Assembly (NCBI GenBank): GCA_943846615.1
Contig: OX044354.1
Span: forward strand, 2,373,001 to 2,437,000
Direction of reading: 5' to 3'
DNA length: 64,000 nt
Origin: an uncultured Amylibacter sp.
GTDB lineage: Bacteria > Pseudomonadota > Alphaproteobacteria > Rhodobacterales > Rhodobacteraceae
This document shows, one piece after another, positions 34,527 to 44,542 of this stretch (position 1 is the first letter of the stretch; every line of letters starts with the position of its first letter). Under the pieces are notes generated by a model. That model was not told the origin of the DNA, made no database searches, and was given only the letters and a program-made list of their open reading frames with translations. The position numbers and the translations under genes are program-made.

Positions 34527-34547
34527 ATCCCCGATTAAGTTGGGGAT
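34527..34547 (-). terminator. Weak hairpin in the monooxygenase-xthA convergent gap
   Basis: ATCCCC (34527-34532) pairs with GGGGAT (34542-34547), 9-nt loop. It lies 10 bp after the xthA stop; no T-tract on either strand, so the terminator role is tentative. Confidence 0.3.
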
Positions 34548-34556
34548 GACAAACCG

Positions 34557-35339
34557 CTAAACGTCCAACTCGACCCAAACAGGCACGTGATCCGATGGTT
34601 TTTCCTTGGCACGACAATCGCGATCTGCCTGACAATCCACCAGCATATCCGCACATGATGGCGACAACAGAAAATGATCAATGCGAATGCCGTGGTTTTT
34701 ATTCCACGCACCCGCCTGATAATCCCAAAACGTGTAATTCATCGCCGCGGCATTGCGCGCGCGAAACGCATCCGTGAACCCAAGGTTTAAAATCTTACGA
34801 TACGCTGCACGGCTCTGGGGTAAATACGCCGCATCATTTTCCCACGGTTTCGTGTCCCAACAATCTTCGGCTTGTGGGATGACATTGTAATCCCCCGCCA
34901 TCAAAAACGGCTCCTCTGCCGCCATCAATTCAACCGCGCGATCGTACAATCGCGCCATCCAAGCCAGCTTGTAATCATATTTTGGCCCCGGAACGGGGTT
35001 ACCGTTGGGCAGATACAGGTTACACAAACGCACCGCACCTTTATCGCCAATCACCGTCGCCTCGATATAACGTGTCTGAATATCCTCGTCATCACCAGGC
35101 AACCCGCGCATCACATCCTCTAACGGGGTTTTCGATAACATCGCCATGCCGTTAAAACTCTTCATCCCATGGGTGTGAACCTCATATCCCAGCGCTTCGA
35201 TCTCTTCGCGTGGGAACACTTCGTCCATGGATTTGATTTCTTGCAACATTGCCACATCGGGGGATGCTTCGCGCAACCAATCCAACAGGGCGGGCAGGCG
35301 GGCTTTGATCCCGTTGATGTTAAAGCTGGCGATTTTCAT
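34557..35339 (-). CDS. xthA: Exodeoxyribonuclease III
   Basis: A 260-residue AP endonuclease/3'-5' exonuclease for base-excision repair. Motifs: MKIASFNINGIKARLPALLDWL at the start, MLQEIK (metal Glu), MAGDYNVIP (Asp/Asn), GIRIDHFLLS and the catalytic His in KPSDHVPVW at the end. The open frame reaches 35381, but the homologous N-terminus starts at the ATG at 35339. Stand-alone gene. Confidence 0.95.
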   Translation of the reverse strand: MKIASFNINGIKARLPALLDWLREASPDVAMLQEIKSMDEVFPREEIEALGYEVHTHGMKSFNGMAMLSKTPLEDVMRGLPGDDEDIQTRYIEATVIGDKGAVRLCNLYLPNGNPVPGPKYDYKLAWMARLYDRAVELMAAEEPFLMAGDYNVIPQAEDCWDTKPWENDAAYLPQSRAAYRKILNLGFTDAFRARNAAAMNYTFWDYQAGAWNKNHGIRIDHFLLSPSCADMLVDCQADRDCRAKEKPSDHVPVWVELDV

Positions 35340-35434
35340 ATGGCGCATCCTTGTTCCTGAGCACACCCTATAACCGCCCACAGTCCTTGCGCAAGTTAGG
35401 AATGCGTTAACGAATTTACCTCAATGATTAACGT

Positions 35435-36334
35435 ATGGATTTGAAGATAAAACTCTTTGGTGAACGCAACACTGCAACCCGCGCGGTGAAACAGATGTTA
35501 CGTGAAACGGATGGCGTAACATTGGTGAATTCCAAACGTCCCGATGAATTGGGGAATGTCGAATGGGCGAATTTGGTGGCCTCGATCAACCTGTATATTC
35601 AGGACGATTGGCGCAAAGTATATATGGATGCCCTGCGCGATAACGTGTCCCATTACAACGCGCCATTGGCGATGTGGAAACATGCGGCGCCGCGATGGGA
35701 TGAAACATTCGTGACCCAAAACGTGCATACCATTTTCTGCGTCCGCAATCCCTATTCGTGGGCATTATCGATGGCGCGAAAACCCTATCACATGAAAGCA
35801 CGTCGCACCGATAATTTTCTGACTTTTATCAAGCGCCCATGGTTGACGGAACGCCGCGATAACACAGGGATTATTCTGTGCTCCGTGATGGATTTATGGA
35901 ACAAGAAGTTACGCGCCTACGCCGAATTTGCGGATCAGGCCGAATTATCTGGCGGTAAAACCGCCTATGTGCGGTTCGAAGATTTCGTGGCAGACCCCGC
36001 ATCAACACTGGCAAACGCTCTGGCAGGTTTCGGGGTGACGACCACACCGAAACCTATCCCAAAATCCACCAAGAACCACGGAAAACCTTTGTCGGAATTG
36101 CAAAAATATTACGAAGACGAAGAATGGCGAAAGCGTTTAACTGCGCCCACGGTCGCGGCGATCAATGAATTACTGGATTGGCCGTTGGTAGATCAATTCT
36201 GCTATGAGCGTTTGGACGCGCATGATTTCCCCGAAAAACTACCTGCCGATCAACAACAGGCATTCGCCTATGAAATGATGAATCTGAACCGCAAGGCTGA
36301 ATTAGATTTACGAAGAATTACGTATGCGTCGTAA
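35435..36334 (+). CDS. Sulfotransferase-like protein
   Basis: A 299-residue protein with a sulfotransferase-like layout: an N-terminal phosphosulfate-type loop (LFGERNTATRAVKQML, residues 6-21) and a 3'-phosphate binding-like stretch (FCVRNPYSWALSMARKPYH, about 107-125). The degenerate loop (ERNTAT instead of RSGTT-like) makes PAPS use plausible but uncertain. Followed by the ATP-grasp gene in the same direction with a 72-bp gap. Likely target: a carbohydrate or surface glycan; inference. Confidence 0.6.
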   Translation: MDLKIKLFGERNTATRAVKQMLRETDGVTLVNSKRPDELGNVEWANLVASINLYIQDDWRKVYMDALRDNVSHYNAPLAMWKHAAPRWDETFVTQNVHTIFCVRNPYSWALSMARKPYHMKARRTDNFLTFIKRPWLTERRDNTGIILCSVMDLWNKKLRAYAEFADQAELSGGKTAYVRFEDFVADPASTLANALAGFGVTTTPKPIPKSTKNHGKPLSELQKYYEDEEWRKRLTAPTVAAINELLDWPLVDQFCYERLDAHDFPEKLPADQQQAFAYEMMNLNRKAELDLRRITYAS

Positions 36335-36406
36335 GAAAGGATTGAACTGTCTGATGTTTCATACTTAAATACTAGTGCAACAGAAAAAAAGCATTGGTGA
36401 AAGTTC

Positions 36407-37519
36407 GTGAAAACTGCATTTGAAAGAGACATTGAGACAATGAACCAAGCTAAGGATTTGCCAAGCGCGACAATGCTTGCGAATGCGGCAAAGGCGTCTG
36501 GCATTAATCCCATAAAAATCACACTGGATCATGCAAAATTGAAACGCGGTCGGGGCAAATTACGGTTCGCTGAATACCTGCGTTATGGCCTTTATGATCG
36601 CAGCAAGTTCACGGATGACGAACGCGAACGTTTTATCTCAGCATTCATTCATTGGCCGATCTTTGATGACACGACGAACCGTGAATGGTGGGCAGTAAGT
36701 GAAGACAAATGGTTGAGTGGTACATTTTTGGAAGCATGCGATATTCCCGTTCCAGAAACTGTTGCTGTTATCGATCGCTCTGTACGTCAGTATCCCAAAA
36801 CGCCAGTTATCAAATCTCCCCAATCCCTAAGAGCGTTTCTGACGAAAAATAAAGGGCAGCTGTTTGCGAAAAGTCAGCGCAGCATGTGGAGTGCGGGTGC
36901 ATTTATTATTGAAAACGGTGACGCCGAAACAATTCACGTGCGCGGGGTAGAAGCGTTATCATACGACGATTTCTTTGATATCTACATCGCAGACGGTGCA
37001 TTTGTATTGCAAAAATTGGTTAAGCCACACAGTTTTTTTGACGGGGTCACCGAAGCAACCCCAACTGTGCGTCTCATTAACATGGTTAACGAAGAGGGGG
37101 TCTTTAATCCGTTTGCGGTTTTGAAGTTGCCAACAGGTGAGAGTATCGCCGATAATTTTTGGCGAGCCGAAAATCTGGTTTGCGCCTTGGATGTTAATAC
37201 AGGGGAAATTCTTACTTTGGTTGGTAAGACCGAGATGGGTTACGAAAATTTAGACACGATTCCAAATTCTGATCGCAAAATGTCAGGTGAAGTTTTACCC
37301 TTTTGGGATGATGTAAAGGCGGTGAATGAGAAGGTTTCTTTGATGCACCATGAAATTAAATATGGATCTACAGACATTGCGATTACACCAAACGGCCCTG
37401 TTGTTATCGAAGTGAACTGTGGTTCCGCATTTGAATTGCCGCAAATCGCATATGGGTCGGGATTTTTGACAGATGAAGTCACTGCATTTTTCAGAGCGGC
37501 AGGCAGTAAACGCGTTTAG
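36407..37519 (+). CDS. Sugar-transfer-associated ATP-grasp protein
   Basis: A 370-residue protein resembling the ATP-grasp domain family linked to sugar-transfer loci (PF14397-like). Visible ATP-grasp elements: LFAKSQRSMWSAGAFII (lysine strand and glycine-containing loop, about 150-166), AFVLQKLVKPH (about 199-209) and the metal-binding end GPVVIEVNCGSAFELPQ (about 330-346). Start codon is GTG at 36407; an ATG at 36440 is an alternative. Coding sequence is richer in A/T than neighbours by eye, a possible sign of transfer. Convergent with the IscA-like gene, adjacent stops. Confidence 0.65.
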   Translation: MKTAFERDIETMNQAKDLPSATMLANAAKASGINPIKITLDHAKLKRGRGKLRFAEYLRYGLYDRSKFTDDERERFISAFIHWPIFDDTTNREWWAVSEDKWLSGTFLEACDIPVPETVAVIDRSVRQYPKTPVIKSPQSLRAFLTKNKGQLFAKSQRSMWSAGAFIIENGDAETIHVRGVEALSYDDFFDIYIADGAFVLQKLVKPHSFFDGVTEATPTVRLINMVNEEGVFNPFAVLKLPTGESIADNFWRAENLVCALDVNTGEILTLVGKTEMGYENLDTIPNSDRKMSGEVLPFWDDVKAVNEKVSLMHHEIKYGSTDIAITPNGPVVIEVNCGSAFELPQIAYGSGFLTDEVTAFFRAAGSKRV

Positions 37520-37855
37520 TTAAACAGAAAAACTGGTGCCGCAACCACAGCTGGATGTCGCATTCGGGTTTTCGATCACAAACCGTGCACCAATCAACTC
37601 GTCACTAAAATCAATCACCGCATTTGCCAAAAACGGTAATGACACCTTGTCGATCAAAACCTTCTGACCATTCTTCTCCAGCACCAAATCATCTCCATCT
37701 GGCTGCTCTTCCAGCTTGATTTCATACTGAAACCCCGAACAACCGCCACCCTCCACGGCAATACGCAACGCTTGTACGGCATCCGTACCATCGTTAATTT
37801 CGGACAACCGATCAAATGCTCGGTCTGTAACACTTGGGGGCAGGGACAGGTCCAT
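37520..37855 (-). CDS. Iron-sulfur cluster assembly accessory protein (HesB/IscA/ErpA type)
   Basis: A 111-residue A-type carrier for iron-sulfur clusters. The three conserved cysteines are present: Cys39 in EGGGCSGFQYEI and Cys103/Cys105 in SSCGCGTSFSV. ErpA and IscA cannot be separated by eye; the isolated location away from a suf or isc operon favours the ErpA type. Divergent from dgt, with an 80-bp gap, an arrangement frequent in Rhodobacterales. Confidence 0.92.
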   Translation of the reverse strand: MDLSLPPSVTDRAFDRLSEINDGTDAVQALRIAVEGGGCSGFQYEIKLEEQPDGDDLVLEKNGQKVLIDKVSLPFLANAVIDFSDELIGARFVIENPNATSSCGCGTSFSV

Positions 37856-37935
37856 CTTTCGCGACTTTCATTAATGGTCTACAACCCCAATATAAGCGGG
37901 CAACAGACCCAGCACAATACAAAGGCGATCACATA

Positions 37936-39066
37936 ATGGACAGCAAACTGGCCTGTAACCCCGCAACATCGCGCGGACGACTGTACCCCGAAGGCGAGAG
38001 CATTCACCGCACCGCATTTCAACGCGATCGTGATCGCATAATCCATTCCACGGCCTTTCGCCGCTTGAAACACAAAACACAGGTTTTCGTCGCTCACGAA
38101 GGTGATCATTTTCGCACCCGCCTGACCCATACAATAGAAGTGGCGCAGGTGGCCCGTACAATCGCAAAAACACTGGGGTTGAACTCCGAACTGACAGAGG
38201 CAATCGCGCTGGCACATGATCTGGGCCACACCCCGTTTGGTCATGTGGGCGAGGATGCTTTATCCGCGAAAATGGAACCTTTCGGTGGGTTTGATCACAA
38301 TGCACAGGCGCTGAAAATTGTTACTTCTCTGGAACGTCATTACGCGGAATTTGATGGGCTGAACCTGACGTGGGAAACATTGGAAGGCATCGCTAAACAC
38401 AATGGCCCGGTGTTGGGCGATCTGCCTCACGCGTTGGCTACATATGCACAATCCCATGACCTGGAATTACACACCCACGCCAGCGCCGAGGCACAGGTCG
38501 CCGCCGTATCCGACGACATTGCCTATAATAATCACGATCTGGATGATGGTCTGCGGGCTGGACTTTTCAACGAGTCTGACATCACAAACTTGCCCATCGT
38601 CGGCGCATGTTTTGCGAACGTTGATAAAAAATACCCAAATCTTGATCCCAACCGCCGCCGCCACGAGGCTTTACGCAGAGTTTTTGGTGTGATGGTCGAA
38701 GATGTGATCGAAACTTCACGCCGACTGATCGCAAAATCGGGCGCTACCACAGCCCAAGAAATCCGCGATTATTCCGCACCCGTGATCCAATTTTCCCCTG
38801 AACTCTTCAACGACCTAAAACAAATACGCGCGTTTTTGTTCGAAAATATGTACCGATCTGATCGTGTAAACGTGATGCGTGCGCGGTCGGAACAGGTGGT
38901 TATTGGCTTGTTTGATGCCTTTATGAATGATGCCGCATTGCTGCCTGATCAGTGGCGCATCACGGGTGATGATAAAACGCGTGCCTTGTTGATTTCCGAT
39001 TATCTGGCGGGAATGACCGATGGGTATGCCGAAAAGCGTTTTACCGAACTCCACGCTGGCACCTGA
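37936..39066 (+). CDS. dgt: Deoxyguanosinetriphosphate triphosphohydrolase-like protein
   Basis: A 376-residue HD-domain dNTPase that would hydrolyse dNTPs to deoxynucleosides and triphosphate. The HD ligands lie in FRTRLTHTIEVAQVARTI and LAHDLGHTPFGHVGEDAL; NHDLDDGLRAGL near residue 200 is the other family block. The type without the E. coli insertion, as in most alphaproteobacteria. The frame opens at 37834 but that extension covers the divergent gap; the ATG at 37936 is chosen. argS follows 45 bp later. Confidence 0.93.
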   Translation: MDSKLACNPATSRGRLYPEGESIHRTAFQRDRDRIIHSTAFRRLKHKTQVFVAHEGDHFRTRLTHTIEVAQVARTIAKTLGLNSELTEAIALAHDLGHTPFGHVGEDALSAKMEPFGGFDHNAQALKIVTSLERHYAEFDGLNLTWETLEGIAKHNGPVLGDLPHALATYAQSHDLELHTHASAEAQVAAVSDDIAYNNHDLDDGLRAGLFNESDITNLPIVGACFANVDKKYPNLDPNRRRHEALRRVFGVMVEDVIETSRRLIAKSGATTAQEIRDYSAPVIQFSPELFNDLKQIRAFLFENMYRSDRVNVMRARSEQVVIGLFDAFMNDAALLPDQWRITGDDKTRALLISDYLAGMTDGYAEKRFTELHAGT

Positions 39067-39111
39067 CGTTCCCTTGTGTTAAATCGCCCACAATCAATTT
39101 TGGACAGATCA

Positions 39112-40839
39112 ATGAACCTCTTCGCTGACATCAGAACCCTTGTTCTTTCATCACTTAACGATATGCAAACCGCGGGCACATTGCCTGCTGATTTGGATTT
39201 TGCAAACGTCGCTGTGGAACCACCACGCGATGCATTGCACGGTGATATGGCCACGAATGCAGCAATGGTTTTGGCGAAACCTGCGCGTGCGAACCCACGC
39301 GCAATCGCCGAAGGTTTGGCGGAATTACTGATCGCAGATGATCGTATCATCTCTGCAGATGTTGCAGGCCCTGGTTTCTTAAACCTACGCTTATCACCAG
39401 AATTGTGGCAAAACGTAATCCCGGTGGCGGTTACCGCAGGCGCCGATTTTGGACGCTCAAGCATGGGCGCAGGCCTGAAGGTAAATGTGGAATATGTTTC
39501 TGCAAACCCGACAGGGCCATTGCACGTGGGCCACACACGTGGCGCGGTCTTCGGCGACGCGCTTGCCAGCCTGCTGGATTTCGCGGGCTATAACGTCACG
39601 CGGGAATATTACATCAATGATGGTGGCGCACAGGTGGATGTGTTGGCGCGTTCTGCATACCTGCGTTACCTAGAAGCGAACGGCCAACAGGTTGAATTTG
39701 TTGATGGAACTTACCCAGGTGATTATCTGGTTGATGTTGGCGTTGCGCTGAAAGAAAAATACGGGGACAGTTTGGTCGACAAACCTGAATCCGAATGGTT
39801 GGCCGATCTACGCCTGTTCGCAACCGAACAAATGATGGATTTGATCCGCGCAGATTTGGACCTGTTGGGCATTAAAATGGATTCGTTCTTCAGTGAAAAA
39901 TCGCTGTACGGCACAGGGCTGATCGAAGGTGCAATCAACGATCTGGACGCCAAAGGTTTGATTTACGAAGGCGTATTAGAGCCACCTAAAGGCAAGGAGC
40001 CTGATGATTGGGAACCGCGCGAACAAACGCTATTTAAATCCACAGAACACGGCGATGACGTTGATCGCCCTGTGAAAAAATCTGATGGATCATGGACATA
40101 TTTCGCCCCAGACATCGCGTATCACTTCGATAAGGTGCAACGTGGCTTCGATCAATTGATCGATATCTTTGGCGCAGATCACGGCGGTTACGTCAAACGG
40201 ATGAAAGCGGCGGTTTCCGCCCTGTCCGAGGGTGCAGTGCCATTGGATATCAAGCTGACCCAGTTGGTAAAGTTATACAAAGACGGCGAACCGTTCAAAA
40301 TGTCCAAACGTGCGGGTACGTTCGTTACATTGCGTGATGTGGTGGATCAGGTTGGCCCTGATGTGACCCGTTTCGTAATGCTGACACGCAAAAATGATGC
40401 CCCCTTGGATTTTGATTTCGCCAAGGTTCAGGAACAATCCAAAGATAACCCCGTATTCTACGTTCAATACGCCCACGCACGGATCAATTCCGTGTTGCGT
40501 AAGGCGGATGAATTGGGCGTTTCCGCGCAAACCGGTGATCTGTCATCCCTGACGCATGACGGTGAAATGACCCTGATCAAGAAGCTGGCCGAATGGCCAC
40601 GTTTGTTGGAATTGGCGGCAAAACACAACGAACCGCACCGCGTGGCATTCTATCTTTATGAATTGGCGGGCGATTTGCACGCGCTTTGGAATATGGGCAA
40701 AGAGGCACACGAAGTGCGCTTCCTTCAAGATGATACAACCATAACAGGCCAAAAACTGGCAATGATTAGCGCGGTAAAAGCAACACTTGCCGCAGGACTT
40801 GGCATTCTTGGGGTCACGCCAATTGACGAAATGCGCTAA
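39112..40839 (+). CDS. argS: Arginyl-tRNA synthetase
   Basis: A 575-residue class I aminoacyl-tRNA synthetase. N-terminal additional domain, then the HIGH-type signature [20 protein letters not shown] (about 137-156), [11 protein letters not shown], the KMSKR-like [15 protein letters not shown] and the C-terminal anticodon-binding DALR domain. The ATG at 39112 gives the usual MNLFADI start. The SPOR-domain gene follows 61 bp later; dgt-argS-SPOR-nagZ-scpA-scpB run co-directionally with short gaps and probably share transcripts. Confidence 0.97.
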   Translation: MNLFADIRTLVLSSLNDMQTAGTLPADLDFANVAVEPPRDALHGDMATNAAMVLAKPARANPRAIAEGLAELLIADDRIISADVAGPGFLNLRLSPELWQNVIPVAVTAGADFGRSSMGAGLKVNVEYVSANPTGPLHVGHTRGAVFGDALASLLDFAGYNVTREYYINDGGAQVDVLARSAYLRYLEANGQQVEFVDGTYPGDYLVDVGVALKEKYGDSLVDKPESEWLADLRLFATEQMMDLIRADLDLLGIKMDSFFSEKSLYGTGLIEGAINDLDAKGLIYEGVLEPPKGKEPDDWEPREQTLFKSTEHGDDVDRPVKKSDGSWTYFAPDIAYHFDKVQRGFDQLIDIFGADHGGYVKRMKAAVSALSEGAVPLDIKLTQLVKLYKDGEPFKMSKRAGTFVTLRDVVDQVGPDVTRFVMLTRKNDAPLDFDFAKVQEQSKDNPVFYVQYAHARINSVLRKADELGVSAQTGDLSSLTHDGEMTLIKKLAEWPRLLELAAKHNEPHRVAFYLYELAGDLHALWNMGKEAHEVRFLQDDTTITGQKLAMISAVKATLAAGLGILGVTPIDEMR

Positions 40840-40900
40840 ATCGCGCTAAATATCGATAAAGTCCATCAAGGACAGGGCAAAGACCCAAATCGGAGAGACC

Positions 40901-41728
40901 ATGAGCAGGTTCCTGAATACATTGGCGTCATTGACGTCCGTCGCTGCATTTGCAGGGGTTGTCTATTGGGGCGTATCGCTGTCCCAAATGGATCCAAACG
41001 ACATTCCCGTTATCAAAAAGGCCCAAGGCCCCGCACGCGTGGCCCCCGCCGACCCAGGTGGTGAACAAGCCAGCTTCCAAGGCTTGTCCGTAAACGAGGT
41101 GCAGGCCGCAGGCGGTGCATCCAAGCCCGCCGACAAGGTGTATTTGGCCCCCAAACCGCGCCCTTTCCAGCCCGAAGATGTGGCTGGTCTGACCATCAAA
41201 CAGACATCCGCGGTGGTTGCCGAACCTGACCAAGCGCCGATTTTAAAAGATGCCGATCTAAAACCAATCGCGGTTGCCGCAACGGGCGATCAGGCCGTAC
41301 AAAACCCGCTGATTACAGATGCGGCGACTGCGCCGACACCTGAACCTGTGGAACCCACAATTGCCGCGACCGCTGCATCATTGAAACCCACGGTTTCACG
41401 CCCTGTTAAACGTCCAGCAGGGTTGCGTATTTCAGCACCGACGAAAAAGACGGCGGCGAAATCATCCGCAATTCCCGCAGGCACATCATTGGTGCAGCTC
41501 GGCGCATTTGATGCGGACGCGGTAGCGACCGTGCAATGGAATACACTGGTCGCCCGCCACAAGGATTTGTTAGGCGGCAAAAAACCCGTAATCCAAAAGG
41601 CGAAAAAGGGCTCCAAAACATTCTATCGCCTGCGCGTCCAAGGATTTGAAAACAAAACTGCCGCGAATAACTTCTGTACGGCACTTAAGGCACGGGGCAC
41701 TGATTGTATCCCCGTCACCATGCGTTAA
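40901..41728 (+). CDS. SPOR domain-containing protein
   Basis: A 275-residue protein with an N-terminal membrane anchor (about 5-27), a long Pro/Ala-rich periplasmic linker (30-190) and a C-terminal SPOR domain (about 196-275; SLVQLGAFDADAVATVQWNTL ... YRLRVQGFENKTAANNFCTALK) that binds denuded septal peptidoglycan. A cell-division or peptidoglycan role is likely and agrees with nagZ next door, whose ATG overlaps this gene's stop (TAATG). Confidence 0.9.
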   Translation: MSRFLNTLASLTSVAAFAGVVYWGVSLSQMDPNDIPVIKKAQGPARVAPADPGGEQASFQGLSVNEVQAAGGASKPADKVYLAPKPRPFQPEDVAGLTIKQTSAVVAEPDQAPILKDADLKPIAVAATGDQAVQNPLITDAATAPTPEPVEPTIAATAASLKPTVSRPVKRPAGLRISAPTKKTAAKSSAIPAGTSLVQLGAFDADAVATVQWNTLVARHKDLLGGKKPVIQKAKKGSKTFYRLRVQGFENKTAANNFCTALKARGTDCIPVTMR

Positions 41729-42720
41729 TGTCAATGAACGCCGCAATTTTCGGCTGTGCCGGCACGGTTTTAACCGCCGACGAGGCCACATTTTTCGCCG
41801 ATGCAAAACCATGGGCCTTCATCCTGTTCGCACGCAATCTGGACACACCAGAACAGATAAGAAAACTTTGCGCCGATCTACGCGATGCCGTTGGATACAA
41901 CGCGCCGATCCTGATCGACCAAGAAGGCGGCCGCGTTGCCCGCCTGCGCGCACCCACATGGCGCGAATGGTTGCCCCCATTGGAACAAATGGCCTGTGTA
42001 TCGCCCGAAAACGCACGCCAAGCGATGGTTCTACGCTACCGCTTAATCGCTCATGAACTGCATGCGCTGGGCATCGATGTGAACTGTGCCCCGATGCTGG
42101 ATGTGCCAACACCAGACGCGCATGAAATCATCACCAACCGCTGTTACGGCACCACACCAGATACGGTCGCCGAAATGGGCCGCGCCTGTGCCGAAGGTCT
42201 GTTTGCAGGCGGTGTTTTACCGATCATCAAACATATTCCAGGTCACGGTCGCGGTTCCGCCGACAGCCACTTTGAACTGCCCGTCGTAGACACCGACGCG
42301 GACACGTTGAATACAATCGATTTTGAACCATTCCGCCGCCTATCCGACCTGCCCATGGCAATGACGGCGCATATTGTTTACACCGCATTTGACAAAAACG
42401 CATGTGCCACTGTTTCCGCTACAATGATCGATATCATCCGCAATTCCATCGGTTTCGATGGCCTGTTGATGACGGACGATCTGTCGATGAAGGCGCTAAA
42501 GGGCACGTTTGGCGAACGCACATCCGCATCCCTAAACGCGGGTTGCGATGTGGTTTTGCATTGCAACGGTGACATGGATGAAATGACCCAAATCATGGCA
42601 TTCGTCCCCGCATTGTCCGACAAATCCCTGACCCGCGCCAGCGCCGCCGCGAACATGCGTAAAACGCCAGAACCTTTTGACGTCGATGGCGCAGATAGCT
42701 TGTTTGCTTCCTTGCTGTAA
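41728..42720 (+). CDS. nagZ: Beta-N-acetylhexosaminidase
   Basis: A 330-residue family 3 glycoside hydrolase that removes GlcNAc from 1,6-anhydro-MurNAc peptides during peptidoglycan recycling. The signature IIKHIPGHGRGSADSHFELP (about 168-187) holds the catalytic His/Asp dyad region and MTDDLSMKAL the nucleophile Asp. Start at ATG 41728, overlapping the SPOR stop; a second ATG at 41734 is possible, and a TTG upstream is less likely. scpA follows 29 bp on. Confidence 0.95.
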   Translation: MSMNAAIFGCAGTVLTADEATFFADAKPWAFILFARNLDTPEQIRKLCADLRDAVGYNAPILIDQEGGRVARLRAPTWREWLPPLEQMACVSPENARQAMVLRYRLIAHELHALGIDVNCAPMLDVPTPDAHEIITNRCYGTTPDTVAEMGRACAEGLFAGGVLPIIKHIPGHGRGSADSHFELPVVDTDADTLNTIDFEPFRRLSDLPMAMTAHIVYTAFDKNACATVSATMIDIIRNSIGFDGLLMTDDLSMKALKGTFGERTSASLNAGCDVVLHCNGDMDEMTQIMAFVPALSDKSLTRASAAANMRKTPEPFDVDGADSLFASLL

Positions 42721-42749
42721 CCACACCTTTCGCGCAATATACGCGAACT

Positions 42750-43532
42750 ATGGAATCACAAGACACATCACAAATCAGCGTTGAACAACGCGTCGCCGCC
42801 GAAAGCCTCGTTATTGACGTTGATGGATTCGAGGGGCCATTGGATGTCCTGCTGACCCTTGCGCGCACGCAAAAGGTGGATATGCGCAAGATTTCGGTTC
42901 TGCAACTGGCACGCCAATATCTGGTCTTCGTCGAAGAGGCGAAACGCATTCGTTTGGAACTTGCCGCCGATTACCTCGTGATGGCGGCATGGTTGGCATT
43001 CATCAAATCACGCCTCCTGCTCCCCCAAGACCCAACCGAAGACGGCCCAAGCGGCGAAGAACTCGCCGCGCACCTCGCATTTCAATTGGAACGGTTAGAG
43101 GCAATGCGCCGTTCCGCCGCAAAATTAATGGCACGCGATCAGCTGGGGCGTGATTTTTTCGCCCGTGGCATCACCCAAGACGTCACATCGAAAAAAACAA
43201 TAACTTACAAAGCATCCGTTCTGGATCTGATGCAGGCCTATGCGCGCCTGCGCACCAAGGAAAATTTCAAACCCCTTCACATGGAAGAGCGCGATAAAAT
43301 CTTCACCATGGAACAGGCCCTTGATCGGATGAAGGGGCTGATTGGACACGCAATGGATTGGGGCACATTGAACCAATTCCTACCCGATGGCTGGCGCGAC
43401 GATCCAAAATTACGCCGCTCTGCCACCGCATCCACATTCGCGGCGATGTTGGAATTGGTGAAACTGGGCAAACTGGATTTACGCCAAGGCGGCACATTCG
43501 CCCCGATCGAAGTAAAACGAAAAGAGCAATAA
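42750..43532 (+). CDS. scpA: Segregation and condensation protein A
   Basis: A 260-residue kleisin of the SMC-ScpAB condensin. Diagnostic blocks: LVIDVDGFEGPLDVLLTLARTQKVDMRKISVLQLARQYL (SMC neck-binding N-terminus) and AADYLVMAAWLAFIKSRLLLP; the C-terminal winged helix contains EMLELVKLGKLDLRQ-like sequence. Followed after 1 bp by scpB, so the partners are co-expressed. Confidence 0.95.
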   Translation: MESQDTSQISVEQRVAAESLVIDVDGFEGPLDVLLTLARTQKVDMRKISVLQLARQYLVFVEEAKRIRLELAADYLVMAAWLAFIKSRLLLPQDPTEDGPSGEELAAHLAFQLERLEAMRRSAAKLMARDQLGRDFFARGITQDVTSKKTITYKASVLDLMQAYARLRTKENFKPLHMEERDKIFTMEQALDRMKGLIGHAMDWGTLNQFLPDGWRDDPKLRRSATASTFAAMLELVKLGKLDLRQGGTFAPIEVKRKEQ

Positions 43533-43533
43533 C

Positions 43534-44187
43534 ATGAGCGAAGATCAAAAAACCGCCCCAATAGAGAGCCTGTTCGAAGCCCCACCAATGGCCGAACAAG
43601 AGCGCATGTTAGAGGCGATCCTATTCGCCACCGCCGAACCGATTTCCAAACAACAGCTAGAGGGCCGCTTGCCCCACGGCTGTGACGTATCGGAGGCCTT
43701 AACCCACGTCAAAAAACGCTATGATGGTCGCGGCGTACATCTTGTGCGCATCGGCGACGGCTACGCATTTCGCACTGCGGGCGATTTGGGTTTCCTGATG
43801 CAGAAAGAAAGCGTCGAGACACGCAAGCTATCCCGCGCAGCAATCGAGACATTGGCAATCATCGCCTATCACCAACCCGTCACACGTTCCGAGATTGAGG
43901 AAATCCGCGGCGTATCCGTATCCAGCGGCACGATTGATATGTTGTTGGAACTGGAATGGATCAAATTGGGCCGCCGTCGCATGACACCGGGGCGTCCTGT
44001 GACATTCGTAGTTACCCAAATCTTCCTCGATCACTTTGGCATGGAAAGTTCAAAGGACCTACCGGGCATCAAGGAATTGCGCGACGCAGGCCTGCTGGAC
44101 AACCGCCCACCTCCGGGTGCAGTTCCGGGTGTGGTTTCGGACGATGTGGATACCGAAGACGATGATCAGGATGATATGTTTGAGTGA
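43534..44187 (+). CDS. scpB: Segregation and condensation protein B
   Basis: A 217-residue protein with two winged-helix domains that dimerises and binds ScpA. Blocks: RMLEAILFATAEPISKQQLEGRLP, RAAIETLAIIAYHQPVTRSEIEEIRGVS and MTPGRPVTFVVTQIFLDHFGMESSKDLPGIKELRDAGLL. A strongly acidic tail (DDVDTEDDDQDDMFE) ends it. Partner gene scpA is immediately upstream. Confidence 0.95.
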   Translation: MSEDQKTAPIESLFEAPPMAEQERMLEAILFATAEPISKQQLEGRLPHGCDVSEALTHVKKRYDGRGVHLVRIGDGYAFRTAGDLGFLMQKESVETRKLSRAAIETLAIIAYHQPVTRSEIEEIRGVSVSSGTIDMLLELEWIKLGRRRMTPGRPVTFVVTQIFLDHFGMESSKDLPGIKELRDAGLLDNRPPPGAVPGVVSDDVDTEDDDQDDMFE

Positions 44188-44209
44188 TTTAACTAAGGAA
44201 TTCTATTTT

Positions 44210-44542
44210 ATGAGGGCATTTTTTACGGCTGCAATTGTTTGTTTTGCAACACCAACATTTTCTGAGGGAACGTGGTCTGATAGAGAAATTTGCAGAGCTG
44301 CAACAAAAACTTATTTCTGGTTAAATGAATTTCCAAATGATGCGCCTGATAAAGGAATGTACATGGGGTTCAGAAGTGAACGGCAAAATTATTACACATG
44401 TCGGGTTGATGGTGAAATCGCAGATTTCTATTGGCTAAATGACTCTTCAGAAAAGATGACAAGCAGAAGCACTCGAATTAAATTATTCGGAAACGAATTA
44501 AAGATAATAACTGATTTAAGCACAGAGGCGTTTACTAAGTAA
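44210..44542 (+). CDS. Small secreted protein, unknown function
   Basis: A 110-residue protein with a clear signal peptide (MRAFFTAAIVCFATPTFSEG) and a mature part of about 91 residues containing two cysteines (REICRAAT and YYTCRVDG), probably disulfide-linked, plus a pattern of polar and aromatic residues. No recognised domain. A longer open frame from 44036 lies inside scpB and lacks a ribosome-binding site; TAAGGAA lies about 10 nt before the ATG at 44210. Base composition is visibly more A/T-rich than scpB, hinting at a different origin. Confidence 0.65.
   Translation: MRAFFTAAIVCFATPTFSEGTWSDREICRAATKTYFWLNEFPNDAPDKGMYMGFRSERQNYYTCRVDGEIADFYWLNDSSEKMTSRSTRIKLFGNELKIITDLSTEAFTK

Noticed and set aside
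44036..44209. N-terminal extension of the small secreted protein into scpB
   Set aside because: It would hide the signal peptide and has no ribosome-binding site; the ATG at 44210 is better.
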